A stretch of 64,000 nucleotides of DNA from Cladobotryum mycophilum (taxonomy: Eukaryota; Ascomycota; Sordariomycetes; Hypocreales; Hypocreaceae): NCBI GenBank assembly GCA_036429605.1, contig CM071589.1, positions 4,340,001-4,404,000 of the forward strand, given 5' to 3'. Positions 23,821-36,829 of this stretch are shown one piece after another; position 1 is the first letter of the stretch; every line of letters starts with the position of its first letter. The notes beneath the pieces were generated by a model. The model saw nothing but the letters and a program-made list of their open reading frames with translations, searched no databases and was not told the origin of the DNA. Both the position numbers and the translations under genes were made by a program.

Positions 23821-26625
23821 TCACATTACCGTGCAATCCATACCATACATGGCCCTCTCCACACTCTTCCTAACTTGATACCAGTCCGCCCTCCTCTGCG
23901 CATACTCATACACCTCCTCCGCTCTAAACACGCCCCCGAACCGATCCTGATCCGCAATCACCGTGGCCATCTCCTTGGCGTGCCCCGGATCAATCAAGTA
24001 AATCTGGCTCAGCTCCCGCAACGCGCCAAAGTACGGCAGCAAGTCGGGGTTCTTGAGCGTCCGGATGTAGTCCGAATACAGGTTCATATCGGCAATGAGC
24101 TTGATGGCGCCGTCAGTGCTGATCCGCTGCCGCTTCAGATGCTTGCAGATGGCTGTGAAGAGACGCTGGCCAACCTCGCCGTTGAAGACGTCAAGCATGG
24201 ATTTCTCAGTCGTGCCGATGAGCATGTTTGTGTGTGACCGAACGAGTTCCACGATACGCTTGGCCGTTGGGCTCGGCCCGATATCAAGATCTGCCATGGA
24301 GCCGATGGTAGCCCGATCACCCTGCTGTTGGCTCATGGCCGGATTATAGTCCGTGGGTTGCTGCATGGTTCCCTGGAGATATTCAACCTCGTCCATGAGC
24401 ACGTCTATTCCTTTGTTCAAGCCCGCAGCCACACTCTCATCAAGCATTTGCTCAAACTTCTTCTTGGCCAAACCAGCAGGGTCCAGAAAGTCATTTTTAT
24501 CAGCAATCTTTGGAGTTGCAAGTTGCTGTTCGTAGAAGACGTCAATCATCTGCGAGATCAGATCGCCTACATTGACCAGTTCGATAAAGGTCACCAACGG
24601 TGCAACTCCGGTTTGGTTGTGATCGCTGACTTCTCTTGGGTTGTAGTGCGACAAGTGATCTACCGCCATGTCAAACCCACTCTTAACGTGTCTCTGTCCG
24701 AGGATTCGAATCATAGCAATGAATATGCTGGCGCATTGCTCTTTTGCTTCCCCACCGACTTGGCCGCCGAGGGGGATTAGGACAGAGGCTCGCCCAAGGC
24801 TTGTCTTGGCCTGATGAACCAAAGTAAGAGCCACCTCAATACTGAACAGAGACTTGATTCCCTCCAACTTGGACGCTATGAACGCGGCCTTGGCTGCTAG
24901 CTCATCGGTCGGTGCCTTTCCGCCAGGCATTGGACTATTCCGTCCCTCCTTTTCACCACTCATTCCACCGAATCCAGGTGTCTGTGGCCGAGAAGGCATA
25001 GGTGTCACAGCAGTAGATCCAGCAACAGTGGGTGCGGCCGACGACGCAGGCTTGTTCGTTGCAAACGGAGACCCCATAGGGAAGCTTGGGAGAACCGTCA
25101 CTGGCATCATAATGACTTTCCTGAATGAGCTCAAGAAATCTTTCTTTTCAGCCGAACGGTTAATGTTGGACATGTAAAAGGATTCTAATGTAGAATCTTG
25201 TTCCGAAAGTTTCTTCTCCCATTGCGAGACTTCCGTTCCAGCTTGCTTTGTGAAAAAGTCTAGCTCTTCCTGAAGATACAGGTCAAGGTGGGGTTCGAAG
25301 ATCTTGAGGGTCAACTCCTTGGCTTTTGCCATGGTCTCTTCATCAGTCCCTTTCGGTGGTGTAAGCGTCTGATAGAAGCGCATAGTCTGCTCAAAGATGC
25401 CAGAAACCGCCTTTAGGTAGGACGAGATACTGCGCTCATGAGCTTCGTCAAACAGAGGGGTAGTATACTCGGTGATGATATCGTCCCCAACCTTCTCTGC
25501 AAGCTCCCAGAAAACGGCAGCAGAGTTGGGGAAAATGCGTCCCACCACATCAGCTTGTTCGTTGAGCTTGGCCAACAGCTTCTCAAAGAAGTGGCGGGAG
25601 GGCTCTAAAGAAACATCGTCTGAGCCGGCCTGGTTCAGACAATCTACCGGATTGGCCGCCAGCTCCGGATCGTCAAAGATGGGATGCTTTTGAATGAAGA
25701 GCTCAATACCGCCCCGGGCTCCGTTGAGTGTGTGGAGGACATGAGCATATCGCTGCATTCTGTTATCCACGTCCCAGAACTCGTAGCCCTGCTCAAACTC
25801 TCGCAGCACGGCGCTCTCAAAGATTCCCATCATAGAATTCAGCTTTTCTTGGCGGAGACCCCATCCCTCGGACCAATCACTCTCTGAAAACCGACGCAAG
25901 TTGGCAAGCATCTGAGCCTGTCTCTCAGGGTCTCGAAATGCTTGGAACACAATGGGGTCCGCATGCGACTCTGCCCGCACAATGTCCCAATAGAATGGTG
26001 CCAGTGCACCATACACCTTTCCGTATTCTTGTCTCGCTCCGCCTCTTACGCTCTTGACTTGCTTGAAAACATCGAGATAGTGCCCCGGGTCCTGAGCGGG
26101 GTCTGTTGTCAGCGATCCAAGGTTCATGGTCTCGAAACCATCACGTAGCTCGGAAGTTGCTCGCCGTCTGCGTTGCACCTCGACTGAGGCATCGAACAAA
26201 GTAGACACGGAGAGGTGCTTGTCTGCGGTGCCGGTTCCCTGCCCAGCTCCGTTCATATTGGCGGCGACGGCAGCCTCCCGTCTGCGACGAACAGACTCTT
26301 CGAATCGCCGCCTTGCCTCTCGCTCGTCCCAGCAGCCCATGCTCTTCAGTCTTGACACCCATCGTGTATCATCGTAAATCATCTCCTGAAATCGGCGGGA
26401 GGCTTGAGCGGCACGCAGCTGGTCGGCGACGGGGAGGTGGTTTAGGATCGTGACAATTATTTCTAGCAATTGGGAAGTCAGTATAGCTCCTGTTTATTGG
26501 CCTATGGATCTCTCTCGCGTACCTGCTGGAAGCCTGGATCGCGAATCGAGCATCTCGGTAGCTTGCAGAGCCCCGAGGATGCTACGGCCCCCGGGAGCAC
26601 CGCTCCTATCCTTGGACCGATACAT
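23821..26625 (-). CDS. RCY1: Recyclin-1: F-box protein with Sec10-like domain and CAAX box
   Basis: Predicted 914 residues from exons 26625-26523 and 26462-23821. The intron splits the F-box, and splicing produces RLPAEIIVTILNHLP, a canonical F-box opening (about residues 32-75). A Sec10/exocyst-like helical region fills most of the rest (FRDPERQAQMLANLRRF, LREFEQGYEFWDVDNRMQRYA, TLTLVHQAK type segments). The final four residues CTVM form a CAAX prenylation box, as in yeast Rcy1, which needs its CAAX box for recycling of membrane proteins from endosomes. A Ser/Pro/Gly-rich insert lies near residues 480-555. In yeast Rcy1 acts with Skp1 in endocytic recycling. The gene is convergent with CDK7 and needs no frame correction. 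Confidence 0.92.
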
Positions 26626-27202
26626 GATGAAGGACAGTTGATGCACAGGCGACGGTGCCTGTGCTAATCGGACAGATTAGGGTGTACTCAACACCATCGA
26701 CAATCTCTACACAGATTTGGAACAGAAAGATTGCATGGTTGAGCTGTTTTGAATTGGTGAAGCTGAGTCGGTGGACGAGCGCCGCCAATCTACGTCAGAA
26801 GGCGGGACGATTACACGTGTGCCTTTGGTTTCGTACACCTAGAGGTACCCTATAGCACTATCATGACCCCTATTTATTGCATGCATAGTACAGTCCGGGT
26901 CGATTAACGCTCCAACACCAATCGAACGAAGCCATTTTGGATGCAAAATTAATGCGTAGACGACTTTAACGTATATCCTAGTATTTGTCTATGTATAATT
27001 CCCCTGCTGCCTTTTTTTAGACTCCAGAAGAAACAACAGACCCAATCTGTTTGGATCAATGAAGAAAAACGCCGTGATAACAAGCATGCAACCAACCAAC
27101 CAACCAACCAACCTAAATGCCCAATGATACTACGAATTCTTTCCATAAAATCATTCCAGCCAAAAACCCTTGAGCATGAATAGTGCAAGGCGGTGGGAAT
27201 GA
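26626..27202. other. Intergenic: recyclin-1 promoter and aspartokinase 3' flank
   Basis: No supported gene. A CCAA repeat occupies 27090-27113. Confidence 0.55.
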
Positions 27203-29103
27203 CTAGTCGAGGAATGTAAATAAATGAGTGTGGAGTACATTCATAGCCCTTGTAGCCTCTTGAGCATCGATGACACATGAGATATTGATTTCGCTCGCAC
27301 CTAAAATCAAGTGTTAGCCACACTAAAAGGGAAGAAATATGGGCAAAACCGTATGCTTGCCTTGGGAAATCATTTCAAGATTGATGCCGTGCTCGCCAAG
27401 AGTCGAGAACATGCGCCCGGCAATTCCAACCATGTTCTTCATGTCCGCTCCAACAAGACTGAGAATTGCCATTCCTGTCAGGACGCTGATTTCTCCACAC
27501 TCAGCCAAGCCGTCCGTGGCATTCTGGAAAGCCTCTGCTTGAATGCCAGTGGAATGAATGGCGAGTGATACGTGAACCTCGCTGGTGGAGATTAGGTCGA
27601 CGGAGATGGAATGCTTATTCAGTAGGGAAAACACCCGCGCAAAGAAGCCGTGAGATATTGACCGCTTGTTTGAGTGGATGTTGATGATGCTGATATTTTC
27701 CTTGATAGTGACAGCTGTCGGGCGTTTGGGCTTGCTTAGTACCCTCTGCGACGCATGTGATCGATGCAGTTGATGGCCTGCAGAGAGAACCGCATCCGGA
27801 ACGACGACTGTACCACTTCCTCGCGGATTTTTCACATTCTTTATTCGAATGGGAATTGGTGGCTCGGCACGGATGACTTGGTCCATAGTAAGATGATGGA
27901 TAACCTCGGAACCATAAAATGTCAACTCGGCAGCCTCAGACGGCGTAATGGAGGCCAGGAGCCTGGCTGTAGGAACCTTTGAAGGGTCCGCAGTGAATAT
28001 ACCGTCTACTTCTTTCCAAACTTGAAGTTCGGCGGCCTTCAAACCGACGGCGCAAAGTGCGGCGCACAGGTCAGTGTAGCCACGGCCGATGTCGCCGTCG
28101 ATCAAGCTTCCAGGGACGTTACCAAAGAAGCCTGTCACAACGGGGACCCGCCCTTCGCAAGCAGCGATTTTGTTTGCAAATGTGGTGGCCGCCATTTTGT
28201 AAAAGGCTGCGTCCAGTTGCGTGTTACTAATGTCATAGTGCAAAGCATCAGATAGGTCGATATATTCAGCCTCGACCCCCTTTTTGTGTATTAGCATGAC
28301 TTCTTGAAAACAATCAAATCAAATAAAACAAGACAAGAAATGAGAGTCCTGATGGCTTCATACCACGTCTTGTAGCAAGGTCGTCATAAAAAGACAGCTA
28401 AGCTTCTCGCCAAAGCTGATCACACGATCCTTGGCTCTAGAATTGATTTCTAGGTTGAACCGCCTAGCAGCTCTAATGTATTCGACAAGTTCCTGGCATT
28501 CAGCCTTGATCTTGGAAATTAGAGTTTCTCTCAGGCTGGGGTCCTGGATGAAGAACTCTGCTGCCGACACATGATCGTTGCAAGCATCTGAAATGATGGA
28601 CGTTGCCTGCTCCACAAGATCCTTTTGGTCCTCTCTGGAGCTGATGGGAGCTCCGATGGCTCTGAGCTTGGAGTAAACTGCTAGTAACCTATGCGGGTAG
28701 GTAGAGGGAGAGACAGAGAATGAGTCACCATGACCAGCAGCCTAGAGAGTTGGGGGTGAAGATGTCGACTCACCGGCTTGTAGTACCCTCAGCCTTTTTG
28801 CCTGTACTCCTGGCAGAGCATACTACGACGACACGATGCCTGGAAAGATTGGCTCTGAAACGGTGACGTGGTGGTTAGCTGTGGGTGTTTGCATGTGAGT
28901 GACTAAGAAGAGGCTAACATACTTGACGATATCACGAGCGATCTGCAGTGAACTGGATTAGCATTGCATGCTCTTCAATGACGAATTGATTGATTGATTC
29001 AATTGAGTCTCACCTTGTCGGGAAATTTGCCAACACTTGTGCCTCCAAACTTTTGGACGACCCAGCCAAAGTCTGAAGAATTGTTGTATGTAGAACTGCC
29101 CAT
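27203..29103 (-). CDS. HOM3: Aspartokinase
   Basis: First enzyme of the aspartate pathway to threonine, methionine and (via homoserine) isoleucine: phosphorylates L-aspartate. Predicted 510 residues from six exons: 29103-29014, 28942-28923, 28854-28774, 28688-28364, 28279-27361 and 27300-27203. The start has VVQKFGGTSVGKFPDKI; the catalytic domain continues through RVPVVTGFFG, GRGYTDLCAAL and VDGIFTADPSKVP; two ACT-type regulatory parts follow (ISIINIHSNKRSIS; GISVLTGMAILSLVG-like region; EMISQGASEINISCVID). The last intron (27360-27301) starts GCAAGC and is a GC-AG intron: only this junction gives the conserved ISQGASEINIS. The second exon is just 20 bases. The exon 4/5 junction (LQDV|GVEAEY) is less certain; most homologues have Arg there. 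Confidence 0.92.
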
Positions 29104-31091
29104 GTCGACGAGGAGCGATCTCGGCCACGAATATAGCTAAAAGGTAGAATAAAAGGAATAGAGGGAGAGAGATAGTTCTTGAAGTGAGTTCCCGGTTATG
29201 CTAATCAATCAATTGGAATTTACCTTCAATCAGGAGTAAAAAAAAAAAAGAGAAAAAAAAGGGAAAGTTAAACTTGTTTTTGTAAGTTTTCTTCTTATTT
29301 TCGTTCTCTCACTCTCTCTCTCTGTCAGTCCAGGTGGCGGTTGCACATGAAAGATGGAACGAACGAAAAGGAAAAAAGGGATGTGACAAATCGCTGAATC
29401 GTAGGCCGGTTGCGTTATTGCTTAGCCAGCCCAAAAGAAGCCCGCTCGGTCGAGTCGGGAGGCCAGCCGATGGCAGGAGAGTGGATGATGACCTGCTAGA
29501 GGCAGTACTAACTAAGCCTGTAGGTACTTGGCAGTATCTAAGGCACTGGGCGATTGGTTGCGCCTTGGCGTCTGGGCCGAAGTACGGCGATTGGTTTTGT
29601 GACTGTGCTATTATTATAGGTATCCAATACCTACTACAAGGTATATACTGCTGGCTGGGTTGGTGGAGGCTTTTTCTGCAAGGCTAGTTAGTTTGTAGGT
29701 TGAATGTCAATCAAGTCCATAAAAGCAAAAAGAGTGCTCCGGGGGGGACGGTTGGGAACACGCACAGCCCTGTAGATATTTATGGACCCCTTGTATATGT
29801 GCGTATACAGTCAAGTTTGGAGCTACCTCTAGGCAGTCAACTGGGTCATGACATCAATCCTATATTCTGGTACTACATGTACATGCAGAGTGGTACTTCA
29901 AGGAGCATCTGAGTGAAACCTCTACCTACAACATTCTTACGTGAGCAACGCACGTAGCTAACTAAATCAGTGTTATTGAATAATCTCGCTGAAAAAAGAA
30001 AGCAACCCAAAAGCCTTTAGAGACATACTCTCCTCTTGACCGTTCATCTTCATATGTACATCGTCGTCGAGTCATGCCATTCTCCGTCGATATTACATTC
30101 TTAGCCGTGCATGTTTGCCTCCTACAAACCACCACCACCACCCCCAGTCAAATCACTTGGGGAAAAAAGCCCTCCTTCCATGTCAATTGCAATTCCGAAT
30201 CCGTAGATGCAACTCTGTCTTCCGGTTAATCAAGAACGGGTAAACAGAAACCTGGCATATGAAACCCACTTTATGTACGTGTTGTAGATTATATGCTTTT
30301 TTCGATCATCTTCACGGAGCATTCCGGTTACATTGACGTAGGTAATATTTGATAGACTTTGAAAAAGGCACAAACTTGGCCAAAAACAGCTCTCTTAGTA
30401 AGAATGCCCTAAACACGACGCCTGCATTGGAGCGCATGTGGACGTACAAGGTATGACCTTCTCTTCCAACATCACCGAGCATTATGCCGTTCTATATATC
30501 ATATGCTCTTATTGAAACAGTGTATTCGTCTGTCTTAGCAACCCCCGGCCCGTTGTTTGAACCTCTAGATATTACACGCGTTGTACAAAATGTGTGTGCG
30601 CAACAAAAAAGTCCGGCTTTGACAACTGTCGTCGCGTTTTGAACAATTTTGAACAACTATCAAAGACCTTCATAATAGGTACCTTATCATAGTCTTGACA
30701 GAGACCTTTGTACAGGAAGCTTACCACAAACCATGGTACACCAAATCCAAATGCCTTGGCCATCAACCCGTCTATCGCAACAAATAACCCACCGCCAGAG
30801 TGTTTCCTACCCAGTGAAAAAAAATTAACAAGCGGATATCAAAGCTACCCCCTCCCACTCTTCAAGTATACGCAAGAATAGAATCAACGAACCCCACGGC
30901 CAGATCCAACCTTGCAGGTACCCTGCGTTGCTACCTAGCCGTCGTGTCTTCGTCCAGTCGTCCCATCATCACTGTGAATTAAGACCCTTCGTTGTGTATA
31001 ACGGGTAAAGGAGCTACCCGGCCAGCCAGAATAAACCCAACGCCATAACGCCATATCCCACCCTGCCCCTGCGCCTTGGTCATTACAAATG
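29104..31091. other. Intergenic: aspartokinase promoter and RFX gene 3' flank
   Basis: Nearly 2 kb without supported coding sequence. Poly-A stretches lie at 29237-29263 and a CT-rich run at 29305-29325, just upstream of aspartokinase. TAGGTA-like words occur near 29520 and 29618-29645. The region 30000-31090 is likely 3' flank. Confidence 0.55.
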
Positions 31092-33667
31092 CTATAAGTT
31101 TGCGTCTGCCGTAAGCTCTGTCCCAGTGAATGTGAATTTCTCTAGCGGAAAGTCTTCCTCTGGTGTTCGGATGCCTATCCCGCTGTCATCGTGAGGATCA
31201 TTGATGGCTTGTTGGTTGCTGCTGCTCGGCGGAGGAAAGGGTGCGCGCCCTGGCTGTGTATGTGATACATGGGTCGCGCCGATATCTTCACTGCCGGTGC
31301 TGTATCGTGCATTCTGTCGAGTCGTTGTTTTGACGGCCGCTTGTGACTGAGGCTCAGGTTCCACAATCGGTTGGCTTGCCTTTTGCTTCAGGAATCCGCC
31401 CTGCTCCGCCAGGAAACAGACCATTTCATCAACCCATACTTTTGTTACCCACCAGGACCCAAAGCTTTTGCCTTGGGCTAATGTGAGATCTCGCATAACA
31501 GCCGTTCCTACTCGTTCGACGCACCAGACAATGTCCGCGTGTGATGCGTATGGAAACCTGGTGGGCAGATTCTGCAGAAAGTTGACCCATCTATCAAGCA
31601 CATTCTGCCCAGACGTATCTGCACCGCCCTCGTTGCATGTTGGCCGGCCGCTTCTTGACATGACATCCCCGTACACGGTAAGGCACTCGACCTCCCATGC
31701 CACGTTGGCTGGGTCTAGCAGATCTCGCATCTCAGTCACAATCAAGTTGACGACATCGTCCATTCCCCGTGTAGGTACACATTCTGCAATTTTACGTGCA
31801 CGAATCATCGTAATCCAGTCCATGTACATCTGGTCGCGATTCGCCGGGTTAGACAACATATTTGCCGCAGCATGAGCGGTGAGATTGACACGTAGAGCCC
31901 GATCCAAAAGCCCTGCGAAGATGGCAGCTGGAGATTCCTTGGCGGCAATAACATGCTGGGGTTGGCCCTGGAAGGACTCTCGAATATGAGGCACAAGCTT
32001 CTCGCATACGTTGCGCAGGGTATCCAAAACCGGTTTGGGTACCACTTGAAGGGTCAGAGCGGAAACTATTCGCATCATTCGTTGGTATAAAGCAATATCA
32101 CACCCTTCGATCCATGGAGCAAGAGCGGGGTTGCTAAATAACTTTTGCACGGGCATGGTAAGCGTGCCTTGGAAAGAAGTATATAAGTGAAAGAATGTTT
32201 TCTCTCGGCAGTATCGGATACACTCGACTAGCGATGTGCAGTGTGATCGATATAGAGCTGATAATGATTTGGCGGCGTCAGGGTCGGTTCCTTGGGGTAG
32301 ATAGAATTCGATTGGAGGTAGCGCAATGGGTTCCGACTGCTCAAACGTATTCTCCTCCGTTTGCGGAAATGCGAGTTCAAATGATGTCTTGTTTGATGTT
32401 GAATGAATGCTATCGAAATTCCCTAGGTCTGGTTGGTTGTAAACGCTGTGAGACCTGTTTGACGACTTCGTAGCCACAGGCCCCGTTTGATCCTGGCCGG
32501 TAGCATGAGGCGATGGCAATACACCTCGGGCGGTACTGCTTGATTGAACCGGCACACTTCAACTTCAGTCAGCTATTATTATTCAGTGTTCACAAGTGCA
32601 TGATGCTTACTTGAAATTTGGAACAAAACTTTTAGCTTCGGGAAGTGGTCTAGGGGGATGCGACTGAGGTTCTTTCGCATCGGGTTGGTCTTCAACCAGG
32701 GCGAAATTAACGTAGTGGTATTTTGATTCTCCTCGAACTCCGAGACGGCGAGTCTTCAATCCCGGGAAGAGGACACGCACTAATTTCCCAAAGCTGGCAG
32801 GATTCAAAACTGTTATCCTCTCGGTAGCACACCGAGATGCATAGTTGGCGTAAACCCTGCCCCGAGGCACTGAGCCCTTTCCTTTCGAGCAGACAGTATT
32901 GATCCTATATATACTTGATTAGATGGTGGCATCCATCTTGTGTGAACTTATACATACCATATCATTGCAAAAACTTGACGAGTGCGTTCTGAATTTGGTC
33001 CCCGTTCATTGCCATGTAGTTCACGTGCAACATCTTGGAGGTTGCGATGGCGATTGGCACTAAAAAGATGACGCATCTCGAGCTCATTGTTCGCGCTGGA
33101 TCTCGTGGTAGTCGCTTTGGCCGTTCCGGCGGCGCCTGCGAGTGAATCCCCGTCCTCATTCTCCTCACGGTCAAGCATTTGACCATCTCCTTCGGTGAAG
33201 CTCGTGTTTCCTCCATATTGCTCGGCGGGCAGCGGATGCCTAGTCATGGCGTGGTGTTGTTGGTAAGCCATATGGTGGCCCATGGCCGCGCTCATAGAGT
33301 TGTCCATTTGAAAATCGTGGGTTGCAGATTGCATGTGGGTCGCGGCCTGCAGAATCATATCCTCTGGAGACATCTGCGGCGGTGCGTTCAATTCTTTGTG
33401 GTGGCCGTGAGGATCGTTCGGTATCCATGTTCCTGTATACAAACCAGATGCTTCCGTAAAGACGGATTGATCCAGATTGGGCTGTGTGGTTGCGCTATGG
33501 ATTGATGTTGTAGATGCGCGGGAGAGAGGTCGTTTTCTAGATTTGGCTACGGCGCGTACCGCTCCAGCGTCTAGGGGAGAATCGAAATCAGTCTTTTTCC
33601 AAGGTGCCTCAATTGGTACTTTAGGATACATTTTGTGTGAAGTATGGGGAAGCTTACCTTGCTCCAT
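31092..33667 (-). CDS. RFX1: RFX-family winged-helix transcription factor
   Basis: Predicted 822 residues from exons 33667-32958, 32904-32611 and 32556-31092. The DNA-binding domain (about residues 200-300) spans the first intron: RHRNLQDVARELHGNE then VYANYASRC, LNPASFGKLVRVLFPGLKTRRLGVRGESKYHYV, the RFX signature. A long central region (PPIEFYLPQGTDPDAAK, YRSHCTSLVECIRYCREKTFF…) matches the extended fungal RFX dimerisation region. In yeast Rfx1/Crt1 represses DNA-damage-induced genes; in other fungi RFX factors control cell division and morphogenesis. The N-terminus is His-, Met- and Gln-rich and disordered. Introns are 53 and 54 bases with ATAG/AAG acceptors. Confidence 0.92.
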
Positions 33668-35208
33668 TTTGAGGGCTGTTGCGGCGTATTTATATAAGGG
33701 GAAATTCGTTCAAAGATGCTCATAGACAACAAACATTGGACGTGGCTGGGGAAAACAAAAACAGTGACGGCTTGGATCCGCCCTGCCGCGATCTAATGCG
33801 AGCAAGAGAAATAAAATAAAGCAGCAGCAAGACCAGAGTTTAACTCTCTTGCGCAACAGCTACACACTCTGTCCGTATGCGAGCGCTTGGTGTTTAGTGC
33901 TTGAAATCGTTCGTCGGCTGCAGCCGTTGTTGTTTTTCTGTTGCGAGGCCAACGAGAGGAGAAAATCAGTGGACGGACAGGTGCAGTACCATTGACTTTT
34001 GGCGGGTTTCGAGCCAGAACGCGGCGACAGCAAAAACGGCGGATTAGGTAAGCCGGCTCGCGCACTAATTTGGCGAAATTCCAAACCAGAACAAGGCAGG
34101 CTCAGCGAGATGAGATGCGGGGCAATAACATCGGATGTCATAGCTCCTTCTCAAAATGTGTGTGTGTATTTGACTATTATATGTACTTGTCATTGTGTTT
34201 ACTGTTTGTTATGGATGTGTGTGATTTGCCTCGTGGTGTAAACAAAAACATTGATATCCAAAACTCAGCAGTACTAGCAGGTGGATACACTCCGTGCCAT
34301 GAAACAACAAACATTCATCTTTTCTTTTTAGATATGGAGGAAATTTTCCGAGATATGTAACTGCCATTTTTATGCCTTATACACCTAGGCAAGAGGAAAT
34401 GTAGCTACATTCTCATAATCATGTTTATTATGCCACATTACTACTACCAAGGAGGTACTTTGTGCTTTAGGCAGAACCTTATAATCAACCAGGTACCTGC
34501 CTTGTGTCCTTTATGATTGTAAAGAAATCAATCTTGTACGCTGTGCATTCATCATTTCAACATTATTATGCCTCATTATACGTGTTCTCACTTGGGCCAT
34601 GCAAAGTAATTTTCTGAATAATTATGTGCCTTTTTCATCAGACTTTTCTTGGTAGCTCCTCTGTTGTAGGATCGCGACGGACACATGCACAAACCCGTCA
34701 CATTGAGCGAGCCACCACCATCCAACCCCACTGAGGTATATCCGGCTGTTCCAGTCAAGTGTTAGATAGAAAGTAACAGACTAAGGTTCAATACCTACGT
34801 AATAGATGTGAAAATGCTAGTTACGGAAAGTAACTCATATCATCCATGGACCTCAACCCTTAATAATGACGCTGACCCTCGGCTGAAGACCTGTTTTCGT
34901 AGCGCAGATCATATTCGGCCCACGTCAGTTTGCTTGCTTGCTCCGTTCCCTCGTCCATTTGACAAAACTTGCTACTTCCACAGACACAAAGCCGCTGACG
35001 CTGACGCTGATCAAAGTTTCTGTCTACACTTCGCTTGCATCTTAAACTTCATCTCGCTCTTGATTCCTTTTCTTTCATCCAAACTCTTGCCTATTACAAC
35101 GTCCGTATTGGCTTAAACGGCTTGCTTCCATATCATATCGCTGCGGGACATAAATCACTAACACCATTACACAGAGCTGCGCACATTTACGCCCCCAACC
35201 TTTTCAAA
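33668..35208. other. Intergenic: divergent promoters of the RFX gene and YOP1
   Basis: About 1.5 kb without a supported gene. It is AT-rich between 34150 and 34640 and CT-rich just before YOP1. Confidence 0.55.
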
Positions 35209-35904
35209 ATGTCTGCTCAGGAAAAAGCCCAGAACTATCTCGCTGTTATTGACAGAGAGGTTCGTCGTGCAATATTCCCCAATCTTTCTCATTGAGTTGC
35301 TGAACTGGATGGGCTGACTTGATTCGTGGCTTACAGCTGTCCAAATACCCCGCCCTGAACAACCTTGAGAAGCAGCTCGGTTTCCCCAAGGCCTACGCTG
35401 TCGTCGGCGCCGTTGCTCTCTACTTCTTCCTCATCATTTTCAACATCGGTGGTCAACTTCTCACCAATTTCGCTGGATTCGTTCTCCCTGGCTACTACTC
35501 ACTCGGTGCTCTCTTTTCCAAGAACACGGAAGATGACACCCAGTGGCTGACGGTATGTAACCTTCCCCTCCCCCGCACTTCACCCATATGAGATTTCGGT
35601 AGCTAATATCTTGGCCAGTACTGGGTTGTTTTCTCTTTCTTCACTGTTCTTGAGGGCTTCTTCAGCATTGTTTACTGGTTCCCCTTTTACTTCGTCTTCA
35701 AGTTCATCTTCCTCCTGTGGCTCTCTCTCCCCACCTTCCGGTAAGTTGGCGTGGAATGTAAATATGCAGATGAAAGCTGATTTGTGTCTCAGTGGTGCCG
35801 ATATCGTTTTCCGCAACTTCCTTGCTCCCACTCTTGGCCGATACTTCCAGGCTGGCTCGACTGCCTCTGGCCTGCGCTCCAAGACTGATGCTCACAAGGA
35901 GTAA
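35209..35904 (+). CDS. YOP1: YOP1/REEP5-type ER tubule-shaping protein
   Basis: Predicted 166 residues from exons 35209-35259, 35337-35552, 35619-35740 and 35793-35904. The TB2/DP1/HVA22 domain is complete: a start SAQEKAQNYLAVIDRELSKY, two hydrophobic hairpins (PKAYAVVGAVALYFFLIIFN; LPGYYSLGALFS… and YWVVFSFFTVLEGFFSIVYW), then LLWLSLPTFRGADIVFRNFL and a charged end. Yop1 inserts as a wedge in the cytosolic leaflet to bend ER membranes into tubules and acts with reticulons and Sey1. All three introns have standard ends and the coding length is a whole number of codons. Confidence 0.95.
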
Positions 35905-36829
35905 ATGGAATGCAAATTGAGCAGCAGAGCCTGGTCGCCAAGCATGATGCTCTTCTCAGAGTCTCGGGCCGGCCTCTGATTACTGGATCACCAAGACCAA
36001 GAAACCTGATCCTAGAATGAAATTATAACAACGGAGTATGCTGTATCATTTAGCATGTGCCAGATACTCCGTATAAACACTCAAGTCAATTTTTTATGGT
36101 GTTAGAGCGCAGACAATCCCAAGCATAGTCGCGGACTATAGCAATAAACTGTTACGATTCGGGATTTAGTACATGTCAATGGAACAATGGAATATTTCTC
36201 TAAATTTGCAAATGAGAGTGGAGACGTGATGTTTGAACCAATACCAGGAATGATTGCCCCATATCTAAGTGATGATGAAAGCCATGAGCCATCCAACCAG
36301 GAATGTTCATCTACCCAATCAGGAAATTTCCTTCCGTGCAGTTGACTTTTGACAACGTTGTAAATTCACTGGTTAATGCTTCGCCGCGATAAATACTGTT
36401 TTGATATCTAGAAGGGCATCTCCATCGCAGAACATCCAGGTATGAGTGTGTTCAGCGTGCATGTGAAAATGGAGGAGGTACGGAATCGAACTATTGAGCA
36501 GATGTGGCTGTGCCACCATAGCTGCTGCGCCTCTCCATAAATAAACGGTGGCCCCTGCATTAATGACTATCAGGGACTCAACAATATGAGACAGCCATCC
36601 AACGAGCATCTCGAGCCAAGGCTGAACTTGAACGAATTGGAGAGAACTGCAGGACATTCCTTCCATATTTTCAAGTTATAGTCACAGGACTCATCATGAT
36701 AGGACGCGACTTTCAACGGTGCCATTATCCAGTATAGGCGTACCGCGTCATCAGCCGCATACTCGTCGACGAAGCTTCGAACTACAGGGACAACTGAACA
36801 GCGGATGCCCTTCTGGGCATGTATCTGGG
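35905..36829. other. Intergenic: YOP1 3' flank and MID1 promoter
   Basis: No supported gene. The frame of MID1 is open upstream to about 36719 but has no ATG there, so I start MID1 at 36830. Confidence 0.55.

Noticed and set aside
36719..36829. Upstream extension of MID1
   Set aside because: Open frame but no ATG; the signal/anchor segment begins just after the ATG at 36830.
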